This document shows, piece after piece, positions 8,699-17,166 of a stretch of DNA of 64,000 nucleotides (position 1 is the stretch's first letter; each line of letters begins with the position of its first letter). Where the stretch lies: positions 434,001 through 498,000 of the forward strand of contig NZ_WMFA01000001.1 of the NCBI RefSeq assembly GCF_009856445.1, read 5' to 3'. The translations under genes and the position numbers were made by a program. Source of the DNA: Halobacillus litoralis. Lineage in GTDB: Bacteria; Bacillota; Bacilli; Bacillales; Halobacillaceae. The notes under the pieces were generated by a model. The model was not told the DNA's origin, searched no databases, and saw only the letters and a list, made by a program, of their open reading frames with translations.

Positions 8699-10567
8699 AT
8701 GATAGATTCGTTACTATTACAACTGATGTTAGTGGGGTTTCTCGGCGTAGGTTCTCAATGGGTCGCCTGGCGCTTTCGACTGCCTGCGATTGTAGTCATG
8801 TCCATCGCCGGTCTCTTAGCTGGACCGGTACTTGGCCTCATGAACCCTGAGCAGGACTTCGGGGAACTTTATAAACCAATAATATCACTAGCTGTTGCCG
8901 TCATCCTTTTTGAAGGAAGTTTGAATCTGGATATGAAGGAAGTGAAAGGCTTAGGTCGGCCAGTGTTCAGGATTGTCACATTCGGTGCATTTTTAAGCTG
9001 GATATTAGGTTCGTTGGCCGCTCATTATGTGGCGGGTTTGTCCTGGGCTGTGGCTTTTACAATCGGGGGATTATTCATTGTTACCGGTCCGACAGTGATT
9101 TTGCCTTTATTACGTCAGGCAAAGTTAAAACCGCGCCCAGCTAAAATCCTGAAATGGGAAGGGATTATTGTCGATCCGATTGGCGCCTTGCTGGCAGTTT
9201 TTGCATTCGAGATTATCCTGTTCCTGACTAACAATGATCCTTCTGCTTTATTGATGTTCTTTGCCGCTTCTGCCTTTGCTGTATTCCTGGGGTGGGTTTG
9301 CGGAAAAGGCGTTGGCTGGATGTTCGAAACAGGGTACATCCCTGAGTTCCTTAAATCACCAGCCGTCTTTGCTGTGGTTATTGCTTGTTTTACGATTGCT
9401 GATGAAATTATGCATGAAACAGGTCTGTTATCTGTAACAGCGATGGGGATGACGCTTGCGAATATGCATATCTCGTCCATTGCAGATATGCGACACTTTA
9501 AAGAGAATATATCCTTATTATTGATCTCTACCATTTTTGTCATGTTGACCGCTTCCCTGACAGTCGAGACCTTGGTAGAAATTTTCAACATACAAATTAT
9601 AGGGTTTGTAGCTTTAATGCTGTTTATCGTTCGCCCATTGTCGATTTTTCTATCCACTATGGGAACGGATTTATCTAAATCAGAGAAGCTTCTGGTTGGA
9701 TGGATTGCACCAAGAGGGATTGTCGCGCTTACGGTTGCCAGTTATTTCGCGAGTGTGCTTTTGGAGGAAGGGTTCGAGGATGCTTCAATTCTCATCTCAT
9801 TGACCTTCGCGCTTGTATTCACTACCGTTGTGGCTCATGGTTTCTCTATTGGCTGGCTGGCGAAAAAGTTAGGACTATCCATGGAGGGGCCGCCGGGAGT
9901 CCTCATCGCAGGCGGAAGTGTGTTCACCACAGGCCTTGCCAAGACTTTGGAGGAGCTTAAAATTCCCGTGCTTCTTACGGACTCTTCCTGGGAAAGACTC
10001 TCTCGTGCTCGTTCCCGAGGCATTGAATCCTATCACGGGGAAATCTTATCTGAACAGACCGAGTATTATTTGGATATGACACCTTATGAGTATCTCGTTG
10101 CCGCTACAGAATTAGATTCATACAATGCTCTCGTTTGCACGACTTTCGTACCGGAATTCGGGCGAAACAACTCCTTCCAACTTAGTTTAAGTAATAGAGA
10201 AGGGGATGATTTGGAGGATCTTGTGCATACGATCGGAGGGAGGGTCCTATTTGAAGAAGGGGCCTCCTGGGAAGAATTGAACGCCAGAGTAGAAAATGGC
10301 TACGTATTCCGAAAGACGACGATCACAGAACAGTACACTTTTAAAGACTATATGAAGAATATGGATCAACACGCGATGCTTCTATTTGCGAAAAGAGCCT
10401 CAGGAAAAGTAGAGTTTTTCACTCCGGACATGGAGTATAAGGCTGAAAACGGGGATGTCATTGTTTCTTTAATGCCTCCAAGTAAAGAATTTGAAAAAAT
10501 TCAGGAAAAACTGGAAGGGCAGCGGAAAGATAAAGAAAACAAAGAAAATCAAAAGAAATCTAAATAA
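8699..10567 (+). CDS. CPA-family Na+(K+)/H+ antiporter with C-terminal TrkA-N/RCK domain
   Basis: A 622-residue protein. Residues about 1-390 form a Na_H_Exchanger domain of roughly 12 membrane segments with FEGSLNLDMKEVKG, GPTVILPLLRQ and WIAPRGIVALTVASYFA. A Rossmann-like domain (IAGGSVFTTGLAKTLEEL, about 405) and a TrkA-C-like tail follow, suggesting gating by a nucleotide or dinucleotide. The end is a Lys/Glu-rich tail. GAAGGAG stands before the ATG. In a salt-adapted cell it probably exports Na+ or K+; the ion is not predictable. It ends at a strong terminator. Confidence 0.88.
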   Translation: MIDSLLLQLMLVGFLGVGSQWVAWRFRLPAIVVMSIAGLLAGPVLGLMNPEQDFGELYKPIISLAVAVILFEGSLNLDMKEVKGLGRPVFRIVTFGAFLSWILGSLAAHYVAGLSWAVAFTIGGLFIVTGPTVILPLLRQAKLKPRPAKILKWEGIIVDPIGALLAVFAFEIILFLTNNDPSALLMFFAASAFAVFLGWVCGKGVGWMFETGYIPEFLKSPAVFAVVIACFTIADEIMHETGLLSVTAMGMTLANMHISSIADMRHFKENISLLLISTIFVMLTASLTVETLVEIFNIQIIGFVALMLFIVRPLSIFLSTMGTDLSKSEKLLVGWIAPRGIVALTVASYFASVLLEEGFEDASILISLTFALVFTTVVAHGFSIGWLAKKLGLSMEGPPGVLIAGGSVFTTGLAKTLEELKIPVLLTDSSWERLSRARSRGIESYHGEILSEQTEYYLDMTPYEYLVAATELDSYNALVCTTFVPEFGRNNSFQLSLSNREGDDLEDLVHTIGGRVLFEEGASWEELNARVENGYVFRKTTITEQYTFKDYMKNMDQHAMLLFAKRASGKVEFFTPDMEYKAENGDVIVSLMPPSKEFEKIQEKLEGQRKDKENKENQKKSK

Positions 10568-10569
10568 GA

Positions 10570-10604
10570 AAAGACGGAGGAAAACAGTTTCCTCCGTCTT
10601 TTTT
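10570..10604. terminator. bidirectional terminator between the antiporter and SE1832-family genes
   Basis: AAGACGGAGGAAA pairs with TTTCCTCCGTCTT with flanking A- and T-runs; it overlaps the last bases of the small minus-strand gene. Confidence 0.88.
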
Positions 10605-10785
10605 ATTGCTCTGCCTGAGCTAATTGCTTATTTAGTTCTTTTAACTCTTCTTCCATCCTAGCCAGCTGTTTCTCGGCATTTTGAATATTACCTCCTGCAG
10701 CTTCAAGCTTATCTAAATCTCCTTGAATACGAATATAATCAGATTTTAAGAAGGCAATTTGGTCTTGGATTTCTTTTTTAGTCAT
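10603..10785 (-). CDS. SE1832 family small coiled-coil protein
   Basis: A 60-residue protein, nearly all predicted coiled coil (KSDYIRIQGDLDKLEAAGG, then heptad-rich AEKQLARMEEELKELNKQL). It matches the conserved hypothetical SE1832 family of Bacillales; function unknown. ATG at 10785 is preceded by AAAGGAAG. Length fits the family. Confidence 0.82.
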   Translation of the reverse strand: MTKKEIQDQIAFLKSDYIRIQGDLDKLEAAGGNIQNAEKQLARMEEELKELNKQLAQAEQ

Positions 10786-10912
10786 GGTTCCATCTTCCTT
10801 TCTTTATGTTGTTCTCCTTGTCCCAAAGACGTATAATGTTAAGAAAATTTCATCTTATTCAGAATTTTATCAAAAAAAGGTTTTGAAGCAAAAAAGAAAA
10901 GGGGACTCTTAG

Positions 10913-11758
10913 ATGACTATAATGTATGAACACGACCCAGGCAAGTTCCTTGAACGAGTGGAGCCATTGCTATTGGCAAAGGAGGCGGAAAACAACCTGC
11001 CTTTAGGAATTTTAGATCGCCTGAAAAATTCTCAAGGGAAAGAAGCTTGTCATTTAATCAGCTTTCAGGAGAATGGAAAGCCTGCGTTCATGTCCATGAG
11101 AACACCGCCGCATTTATGGATTATTCCTTCGATCGACCATTGGGAGCCTGATCATATTGTTACCTTTGTCCGTTATTTGCTTAAAGAAGGGCATGAGGTC
11201 CCTGGAGTACTTGGCGAACGGAAGGCGGTGGAATTTTTCATAAGAGAATGGAAGCGACTTACTGGACAGGAAGCGGAACTGCAGATGGAGCAGGGAATAT
11301 TCAGGTTGGATCAGTTGAAGATGATCCGAAGACAAAGGGGTCACTTGATTGAAGCCGATGCCTCTCATCAGTTTCTTGTAGAAAAATGGTTGGAGCAGTA
11401 TGGAAAGGAAACAGGAGAGGCCCATGTGGGCGGCCGCGCGAAAGAATTGGCTGAGAGTCTGATTGAGGATCAACGTCTTCACTTATGGATCGTTGATGGA
11501 GAAGCTGTTTCCATGGCAAGCCGGGCACGAACAACGAAAAATGGAGCCACAATCAATGCTGTGTTTACACCGGATCAGTACAAAAGGAATGGATATGCCT
11601 CCCAGGCAGTTTGGCATCTGACAGATCGACTGTTGAAGAGTGGCTACTCTTTTTGTTCTTTGTACACGGATCTCGCCAATTCTACATCGAATTCGATTTA
11701 TAAAAAAATTGGATATGAAAGAATCGGGGATTCGATTGTATATAATTTTACAAAATAA
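10913..11758 (+). CDS. GNAT family N-acetyltransferase
   Basis: A 281-residue two-part protein: a divergent N-terminal GNAT-like half and a C-terminal GNAT domain with the acetyl-CoA loop region NAVFTPDQYKRNGYASQAVWHLT and the end motif SNSIYKKIGYERIGDS. AAAGGGGA precedes the ATG. Monocistronic. Substrate unknown. Confidence 0.82.
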   Translation: MTIMYEHDPGKFLERVEPLLLAKEAENNLPLGILDRLKNSQGKEACHLISFQENGKPAFMSMRTPPHLWIIPSIDHWEPDHIVTFVRYLLKEGHEVPGVLGERKAVEFFIREWKRLTGQEAELQMEQGIFRLDQLKMIRRQRGHLIEADASHQFLVEKWLEQYGKETGEAHVGGRAKELAESLIEDQRLHLWIVDGEAVSMASRARTTKNGATINAVFTPDQYKRNGYASQAVWHLTDRLLKSGYSFCSLYTDLANSTSNSIYKKIGYERIGDSIVYNFTK

Positions 11759-11906
11759 GGAAAATGTAATAGTGAAATTGGAGCATTCAGCATCAATAGT
11801 GAGCTATATGGAAGATATAAGCATCCTGCTATTGCAACTTCCTTAGAATGTAAAATTTACATAAAATAGACGAAAAATTCTGTGTAAACTGATTTGAGTG
11901 AAAGGG

Positions 11907-11940
11907 GTCGATTTCGGTATTATGTTTAGTAATTGACCCA
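11907..11940 (+). other. stem-loop in the TRAP operon leader
   Basis: GGGTCGATT pairs with AATTGACCC (one G-U pair) around a 16-17-base loop, about 40 bases before the dctQ start. No T-run follows, so an operator or RNA regulatory element is more likely than a terminator. Regulator unknown. Confidence 0.3.
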
Positions 11941-11977
11941 AAAACTACTACATCAATCATTTAGGAGGATTACATAG

Positions 11978-12532
11978 TTGAATGTATTAAAGGTAGTAGA
12001 CAAAATCATTCTGAAAATCGAAGAATTTATATTAAGTTATGCGGTCATCATCATTGCTTTAATGGTCGTAGGGAAAGCGTTGAGCAGGGCGCTGTTCAGC
12101 TATTCACCCCCTTTCGCAGACGAAGTAAGTCAAATTGCGATTGTAGTAGCAACATTCATGGGGATCAGTTACGCAGCAAGGAAAGGACGCCATATAAGCA
12201 TGTCCGCTTTCTATGATCTGGCCCCTTTCAAAGTGAGAAAGGTATTAGCTGTGTTTATTCCTTTAGGGACCGCAGCGGTACTATTTGTACTTGCCTATTA
12301 TTCAGGGTTGTACGTCATCGATGTCTATGAATCTGGCAGAGTGACATCGGCATTGGAAATGCCTGCTTATTATTTGTATCTTTTCATCCCCATCGGATTT
12401 TTACTTGGGGGCATTCAGTTTCTGAGAAATGCATGGATCAATATTAAGCACCGGGATGAAGTGTATTTAGGAACGGATGCAAAGGATTATAACGATGAAA
12501 AAACAAATGAACTAGAAGGAACGCACTTGTAA
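11978..12532 (+). CDS. TRAP transporter small permease (DctQ family)
   Basis: A 184-residue membrane protein with four hydrophobic segments (for example AVIIIALMVVGKALSRALF and the last near residue 135-150) and the DctQ-typical SYAARKGRHISM. TTG start with AGGAGG 9 bases upstream. First gene of a DctQ-DctM-DctP TRAP transporter, a Na+-driven importer of carboxylates or related acids. Confidence 0.9.
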   Translation: MNVLKVVDKIILKIEEFILSYAVIIIALMVVGKALSRALFSYSPPFADEVSQIAIVVATFMGISYAARKGRHISMSAFYDLAPFKVRKVLAVFIPLGTAAVLFVLAYYSGLYVIDVYESGRVTSALEMPAYYLYLFIPIGFLLGGIQFLRNAWINIKHRDEVYLGTDAKDYNDEKTNELEGTHL

Positions 12533-12562
12533 TAAAAATTATGATGAAGAAAGGGTAACGAT

Positions 12563-13828
12563 ATGATAGCGACAATGCTCATAATTATGGTGATCCTTCT
12601 TTTATTGAACTTTCCAATGATGATTCCATTGATGGTGGCACCATTGGTCATAATGTTCATATACTTTCCGAATTTGGATCCTATGATTTTAATGCAACAG
12701 TTTTCTACAGGAATAGAACCTTATGTACTTCTTGCAGTACCGTTGTTCATTTTTGCAGCGGATATTATGACGACAGGAAAAACTTCCAATCGATTGTTGG
12801 ATTTTATCGGATCTTTTATTGGCCATATACGAGGGGGTTATGCAGTTACAACGGCAGCTGCATGTACCCTGTTCGGTGCGATATCCGGATCTACACAGGC
12901 GACTGTGGTAGCCATCGGTAAACCGATGAGAGAGCGCCTGCTGAAAATCGGCTACAAAGACCCGACAGCGATGGCGTTGATCATCAATTCCAGTGATGTC
13001 GCTTTACTAGTCCCCCCGAGTATCGGGATGATTATATACGGATTGGTATCCGGAACGTCCGTTGGGGATTTGTTTATCGCAGGAATTATCCCGGGCGTAA
13101 TCGTCTTCTTGTGTTTTTCCATCTACAGTGTCATCTATGCAAAGATGGCGGATATTCCACTGGCTAACAAAGCCTCATGGAGCGAGAGGCTGCAAATGAC
13201 TAAAAAAGCCCTGCTTCCATTGGGGTTCCCTGTTTTAATTATCGGTGGAATCTATACGGGCTTATTTAGCCCGACAGAGGCAGCGGGTATGTCTGTACTT
13301 TATGCTTTTGTTCTGGAAGTGCTGGTTTACCGTTCTGTACATATAAAAGAACTGCCCAAAATTGCTCGATCTACTGGTTTAGTAACATCTGCCGTCTTTG
13401 TACTTGTTGCCGGTGGACAAGCTTTTACGTGGGTCATATCATTCGCGCGAATTCCGCAAATGATTACAGAAACAGTTCTTGGCTCAGATCCTAGTGCTGT
13501 TTATGTTCTCCTGATGGTAACGATCTTTTTCTTCATTGGATGTATGTTTGTGGATCCTATCGTGGTTATTTTGATATTGACTCCGATTTTCTACCCTGCA
13601 GCTATGAGCGCCGGAGTAGACCCTATCCATTTGGGTGTTGTAATTACATTCCAAGCGGCTTTAGGTTCAGCTACGCCTCCATTCGGAGTGGATATTTTCA
13701 CAGCCAGTGCGGTATTCAACAAACCGTATTTAGAGGTCATCAAAGGAACACCGCCATATATTCTGATGATGTTTGCCATTTCAGTATTATTAATATTCTT
13801 TGAGGAACTTTCACTCATCCTTCTTTAA
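12563..13828 (+). CDS. TRAP transporter large permease (DctM family)
   Basis: A 421-residue polytopic protein with about 11-12 membrane segments. DctM hallmarks include AACTLFGAISGSTQATVVAIG, SSDVALLVPPSIGMIIYGL, and a C-terminal ALGSATPPFGVDIFTAS. It follows dctQ by 30 bases and precedes dctP by about 40, so the three are one operon. It forms the ion-coupled translocation pathway. Confidence 0.93.
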   Translation: MIATMLIIMVILLLLNFPMMIPLMVAPLVIMFIYFPNLDPMILMQQFSTGIEPYVLLAVPLFIFAADIMTTGKTSNRLLDFIGSFIGHIRGGYAVTTAAACTLFGAISGSTQATVVAIGKPMRERLLKIGYKDPTAMALIINSSDVALLVPPSIGMIIYGLVSGTSVGDLFIAGIIPGVIVFLCFSIYSVIYAKMADIPLANKASWSERLQMTKKALLPLGFPVLIIGGIYTGLFSPTEAAGMSVLYAFVLEVLVYRSVHIKELPKIARSTGLVTSAVFVLVAGGQAFTWVISFARIPQMITETVLGSDPSAVYVLLMVTIFFFIGCMFVDPIVVILILTPIFYPAAMSAGVDPIHLGVVITFQAALGSATPPFGVDIFTASAVFNKPYLEVIKGTPPYILMMFAISVLLIFFEELSLILL

Positions 13829-13867
13829 AGTGAGAGTGGAAGCAGATATACAAAAATAGGGGAGGTC

Positions 13868-14935
13868 ATTGTTATCTTTAGAAAAAATAGTTTACTAACA
13901 ATCCTATCGCTAATCATGCTCAGTCTGATTCTTGCTGCCTGTGGTGGAAGTGATGACGGCAGTGCGGATGGTGATGGTGGAGAAACCTACAATTGGAAGT
14001 TCGTAACGGAAGAAGTGGATGGACAGGTCCAATATGAATACGCAGAAGAATTCGCTAAACGTATGAACGAAAAATCTGATGGTGCCGTAAACATTGATGT
14101 TTATGAATTTGGTGGACTTGGGAGTGAGACAGACCAAGTAGAGCAGCTTCAAAACGGAACCGTACAGATGGCGATTATGTCTCCTGGTTTTACAGGGAAC
14201 ATGGTAAAAGAGGGGCAAATCTTTGCTTTGCATTTCCTTTTTCCTGACAGTGTAGAAAAGACACAACAAATCTTAAATGATAGTGAAGCCCTGAATACAG
14301 ATCTACGCGAATTGTATGAAGAACACAGCATTTCGCCATTAGCTTACTGGACCGAGGGTGCGATGCAGTGGACATCCAGCAAGCCGATTGAAAAACCTGC
14401 AGACTTTGAAAACTTTAAAATGCGTACACAAACGTCTCCTTTGATCCTTAAATCCTACGAGGCGTACGGAGCAGATCCTACTCCAATGAGTTGGTCAGAG
14501 CTTTATACGGCATTGGATAGAGGTACAGTGGAAGGGCAGGAAAACCCGATCTTCTTCATTGGGGATGCATCTTTCAATGAGGTACAGGATTACATGACAC
14601 TGTCTAAACACAACAATTATGTAGCCATGACGACAGTCAACACAGACTGGTATGCTGAGCTCGACGAAGAAATGAAAACAATGGTGGATGAGACCGTTAA
14701 AGAAATGCAGGACTGGGTATTCGACGAACAGAAGAAACAAAATGAAGAGTACCTGGAAACGATCAAGAATGATAAGGAAACCCCAACAGAAATTATCGAA
14801 TTGACTGACGAACAGCGCGAAGCGTTCAAAGAAAAAGCGCTCCCTGTCCGCGACTTCTACCGTAGTGATGTATCTACAGTAGACGGACAAGTCCTTGATA
14901 AGCTTCTTGAAGAAATCGAAGCATCAGGAGAATAA
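13868..14935 (+). CDS. TRAP transporter substrate-binding lipoprotein (DctP family), apparent ATT start
   Basis: A solute-binding lipoprotein of about 355 residues. An in-frame ATG exists at 13916, but it would leave only the last part of the signal peptide. Extending to ATT at 13868 gives VIFRKNSLLTILSLIML then SLILAAC, a normal positively charged signal peptide with lipobox LAAC. No ATG, GTG or TTG occurs in frame between the upstream stop (13826) and 13916, and GGGGAGG lies just before the ATT. The mature protein has the DctP core (PMSWSELYTALDRGTVEGQENP) and is very acidic. The ligand is unknown. Confidence 0.85.
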   Translation: MVIFRKNSLLTILSLIMLSLILAACGGSDDGSADGDGGETYNWKFVTEEVDGQVQYEYAEEFAKRMNEKSDGAVNIDVYEFGGLGSETDQVEQLQNGTVQMAIMSPGFTGNMVKEGQIFALHFLFPDSVEKTQQILNDSEALNTDLRELYEEHSISPLAYWTEGAMQWTSSKPIEKPADFENFKMRTQTSPLILKSYEAYGADPTPMSWSELYTALDRGTVEGQENPIFFIGDASFNEVQDYMTLSKHNNYVAMTTVNTDWYAELDEEMKTMVDETVKEMQDWVFDEQKKQNEEYLETIKNDKETPTEIIELTDEQREAFKEKALPVRDFYRSDVSTVDGQVLDKLLEEIEASGE

Positions 14936-14943
14936 TCAACATA

Positions 14944-14979
14944 AAAATGTCCAGAGCCTAGCGCTCTGGACATTTTTTA
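14944..14979 (+). terminator. terminator of the TRAP operon
   Basis: AATGTCCAGAGC pairs with GCTCTGGACATT followed by T6. The repeat composite A begins about 20 bases further on. Confidence 0.92.
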
Positions 14980-15000
14980 TGCTCTTAATCACTTTACTCC

Positions 15001-15868
15001 AACTAAAGCTCCCTTTTTTTGAATACTCAGTTTCGAGACGATTGTGTGGTTCTAGGGGCTCCGGGAAAAGGTTCGTCTAGCTCCATCGTCCAGACACTCG
15101 CGTCATAAGCAGAACAGCAAAGGAATGAAAAACACATTCCGTTGCTGTTCTGCTTATGCCAGTCGTGTCTACCAGGACGGTTCCGCATTTGAACACTTTC
15201 CATGGGGCGGGCGGTGAGCCTCCTCAGGCTTTGCCTTCCGGGGTCTCACCTGTCCCACACGTCCTTTTGGTTATCCAGTTCCGGCGCCTAGCGGCTAGTG
15301 AGACTTCCCTCGCTTCTGTACGATAAGTCAGCATCGAATCGCTACGCTCTCCGTGTTTCCTTTATCTCCGCCAGCTCAGTCCAGTCCATACGCCGCTGAC
15401 CAAGGCACCTCCACACTAAAGGATAGGAGTCTCACCGTTTCCCTCCGCCCCTTTACCTTATAAGTGTCTCGAAACCACTTTTAAAAAGGGTGAGCTTGAA
15501 TGGTTGAGGGAAGCGTATGATTAGAACACCTGTATTCATTAGTAAGTTTCCAATTCTTCTCCCCTAGGCGGGCATATAGTGCGTAGTATCAAGCATTTGT
15601 ATATGCTAAACGTCAATGGGGTAGAGATTATATCATTCACTTCTCTTAACCATACAAGCTGATTTTTTAAGTAGTGGTTTCGAGAACCTTCCTTTGTTAA
15701 GGGGCGGAGGGGAATGGCGAGACTCCTGCGGGAAAAGAGTGCTAGGTGAGACCCCGGAAGGCGTCAGCCTGAGGAGGCTCATCGCGCTCCCGCGGAAAGC
15801 GAGCTATTCCCCGCAGCCCCCATCCACTCAACAAAAGTCTCGAAACTAAGTCTTCAAGAAACCTGCCA
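15001..15868 (+). repeat. composite nested palindromic repeat A (locus 3)
   Basis: An 868-base non-coding element filling the gap between the TRAP and MFS genes. Order: left end AACTAAAGCTCCC; terminal repeat ACTCAGTTTCGAGAC; long type I unit (15001-15485) with core GGTGAG/CTCACC tipped AGGC-ttt-GCCT and a conserved internal block carrying ACGATAAGTC and CGCTACGCTCTCCGTG; a conserved linker (15486-15665); short type I unit in inverse orientation (15671-15868) with tip AGGC-gtca-GCCT; right end AAGAAACCTGCCA. Bases 15076-15195 are an insertion absent from composite C. It is highly similar to composites B (33387-34248) and C (51980-52709, reverse). Confidence 0.92.
15076..15195 (+). mobile_element. 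120-bp hairpin insertion inside composite A
   Basis: Compared with composite C, 120 extra bases lie between GGTTCG and CTTTCC. They hold a 24-bp inverted repeat (15104-15127 with 15135-15158, one mismatch, 7-base loop), extended outward by AGACAC/GTGTCT and CGTCC/GGACG. No ORF. It looks like a small foldback or MITE-like insertion nested in the repeat. Confidence 0.75.
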
Positions 15869-15896
15869 TAGTGTTTAATAAACGTTGGGTAAAACC

Positions 15897-17081
15897 TTAT
15901 TCGGGAGCTGACCAGGGTTCGGTTTGTTTTTTGTAGTCCAAAATCGTGAGTAGTAGGACAAGTAGGAAAAGGAAGCTGGACAGCTTGAATAACGTAGCTG
16001 TTTCGACGAATTGATAAATAAACCCGAGAATGAATGCGCTTGAACCGATACCAAGATCAATGGATGAATAATACATCCCGTTAGCAATCCCGCTTCGCTC
16101 TGTCGTTGTTTTAGAGATGACCCATGCTTGAAGAGCCGGCATCATCGACCCGAACCCAATCCCGAATATAGCACCTGCAATGACCAGGTGGACGTTCGAA
16201 CTGGCTAGAGCAAGCACCCACATCGCGCTAAACGAAAGAACAGAACAAATCATGATCAATTTCCACGGGCCGTGTTTATCAAAGTAGCGGCCCGTGATGG
16301 GTCTCGTTATGGTTGCAAATACAGCATTGAAAAAGTAGAAAAGGAAGGTTCCGGAAAGTCCCTGTTCATTACCGAAAATGACGATGTAGGTGACGACAGA
16401 ACCGTAGCCGAAGGTATTCAAAATCGTAACGAGTGCCGGATACCAGCTTCTTTTTTCAATGAGCGAACCTGTAAAAGAGAAGCGTGGAGGATCTTCTTGG
16501 TTCTTATATACCTGATCCGGTGTTACAAAACTTGTTACAGAGAAGAGTACAATGGCAATCATACCTAAGCCAGCAGCAATGCCAACGAGTAGGTCGAAGG
16601 AATAATTCTGGTAAAGGTAGATACCGAGGCTCGGGGCCATAATCATCCCGACCGTTACGGAAAGGCCGAAATACCCCATACCTTCGCCAACACGTCTTCT
16701 GGGAACGAGATCGACAGCAGCCGTTCCGTTTACCGTTGTTGACCAGCCCCACGCGATCCCGTGAATGAAACGAATGATTAAGAGAATGACAACCACTTGG
16801 GTAATCGGGTAAAGGGCGGTCATGACGAGTAAGGAAACGGCTCCGATCAATACAAGGATTTTGCGTGGACGAGTCATCAACAGGTGGCCGATGAAGGGTC
16901 GTATGGCGATGGCTGCAAAAGCAAACGTCGTCGTAATCAGTCCTACTTGTAAACCCGACCCTCCAATGGATTCTATATAGGGAGGGAGGTTTGGAAGAAG
17001 CATTTGAAAGCTCATGAATGTGAAGAGGTTGGCTAAGATCAAAAATATGAACGGCCATGTCCAAAGTTTTGGTTTTGGCAT
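15897..17081 (-). CDS. MFS transporter
   Basis: A 394-residue major facilitator with 12 hydrophobic segments. The N-terminus WTWPFIFLILANLFTFMSFQ, the loop RPFIGHLLMTRPRKILVLIG (motif A position), and a second-half TRPITGRYFDKHGPWKL are typical of the drug/sugar-efflux branch (YfcJ-, YhhS-like). ATG preceded by GGGGAAAAG. Substrate unknown. Confidence 0.87.
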   Translation of the reverse strand: MPKPKLWTWPFIFLILANLFTFMSFQMLLPNLPPYIESIGGSGLQVGLITTTFAFAAIAIRPFIGHLLMTRPRKILVLIGAVSLLVMTALYPITQVVVILLIIRFIHGIAWGWSTTVNGTAAVDLVPRRRVGEGMGYFGLSVTVGMIMAPSLGIYLYQNYSFDLLVGIAAGLGMIAIVLFSVTSFVTPDQVYKNQEDPPRFSFTGSLIEKRSWYPALVTILNTFGYGSVVTYIVIFGNEQGLSGTFLFYFFNAVFATITRPITGRYFDKHGPWKLIMICSVLSFSAMWVLALASSNVHLVIAGAIFGIGFGSMMPALQAWVISKTTTERSGIANGMYYSSIDLGIGSSAFILGFIYQFVETATLFKLSSFLFLLVLLLTILDYKKQTEPWSAPE

Positions 17082-17125
17082 TTCTTTTCCCCGCTTTCAT
17101 ATCAAGTATGATTCGTCATATGTCC

Positions 17126-17160
17126 AAAAAAGGAAACCCACTATAAATAGCGGGTTTCCT
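17126..17160 (-). terminator. terminator of the AI-2E family gene
   Basis: On the minus strand GGAAACCCG pairs with a matching GGGTTTCC arm around a 10-base loop, followed by six T. It lies between the two minus-strand genes. Confidence 0.85.
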
Positions 17161-17166
17161 CTACTA

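Noticed and set aside
9115-9657. Long antisense open frame inside the antiporter gene
   Set aside because: It is the mirror of a membrane-protein frame, without ribosome site or family resemblance.
15001-15868. CRISPR array
   Set aside because: Repeats are long nested palindromes, not short direct repeats with regular spacers, and no cas genes are present.
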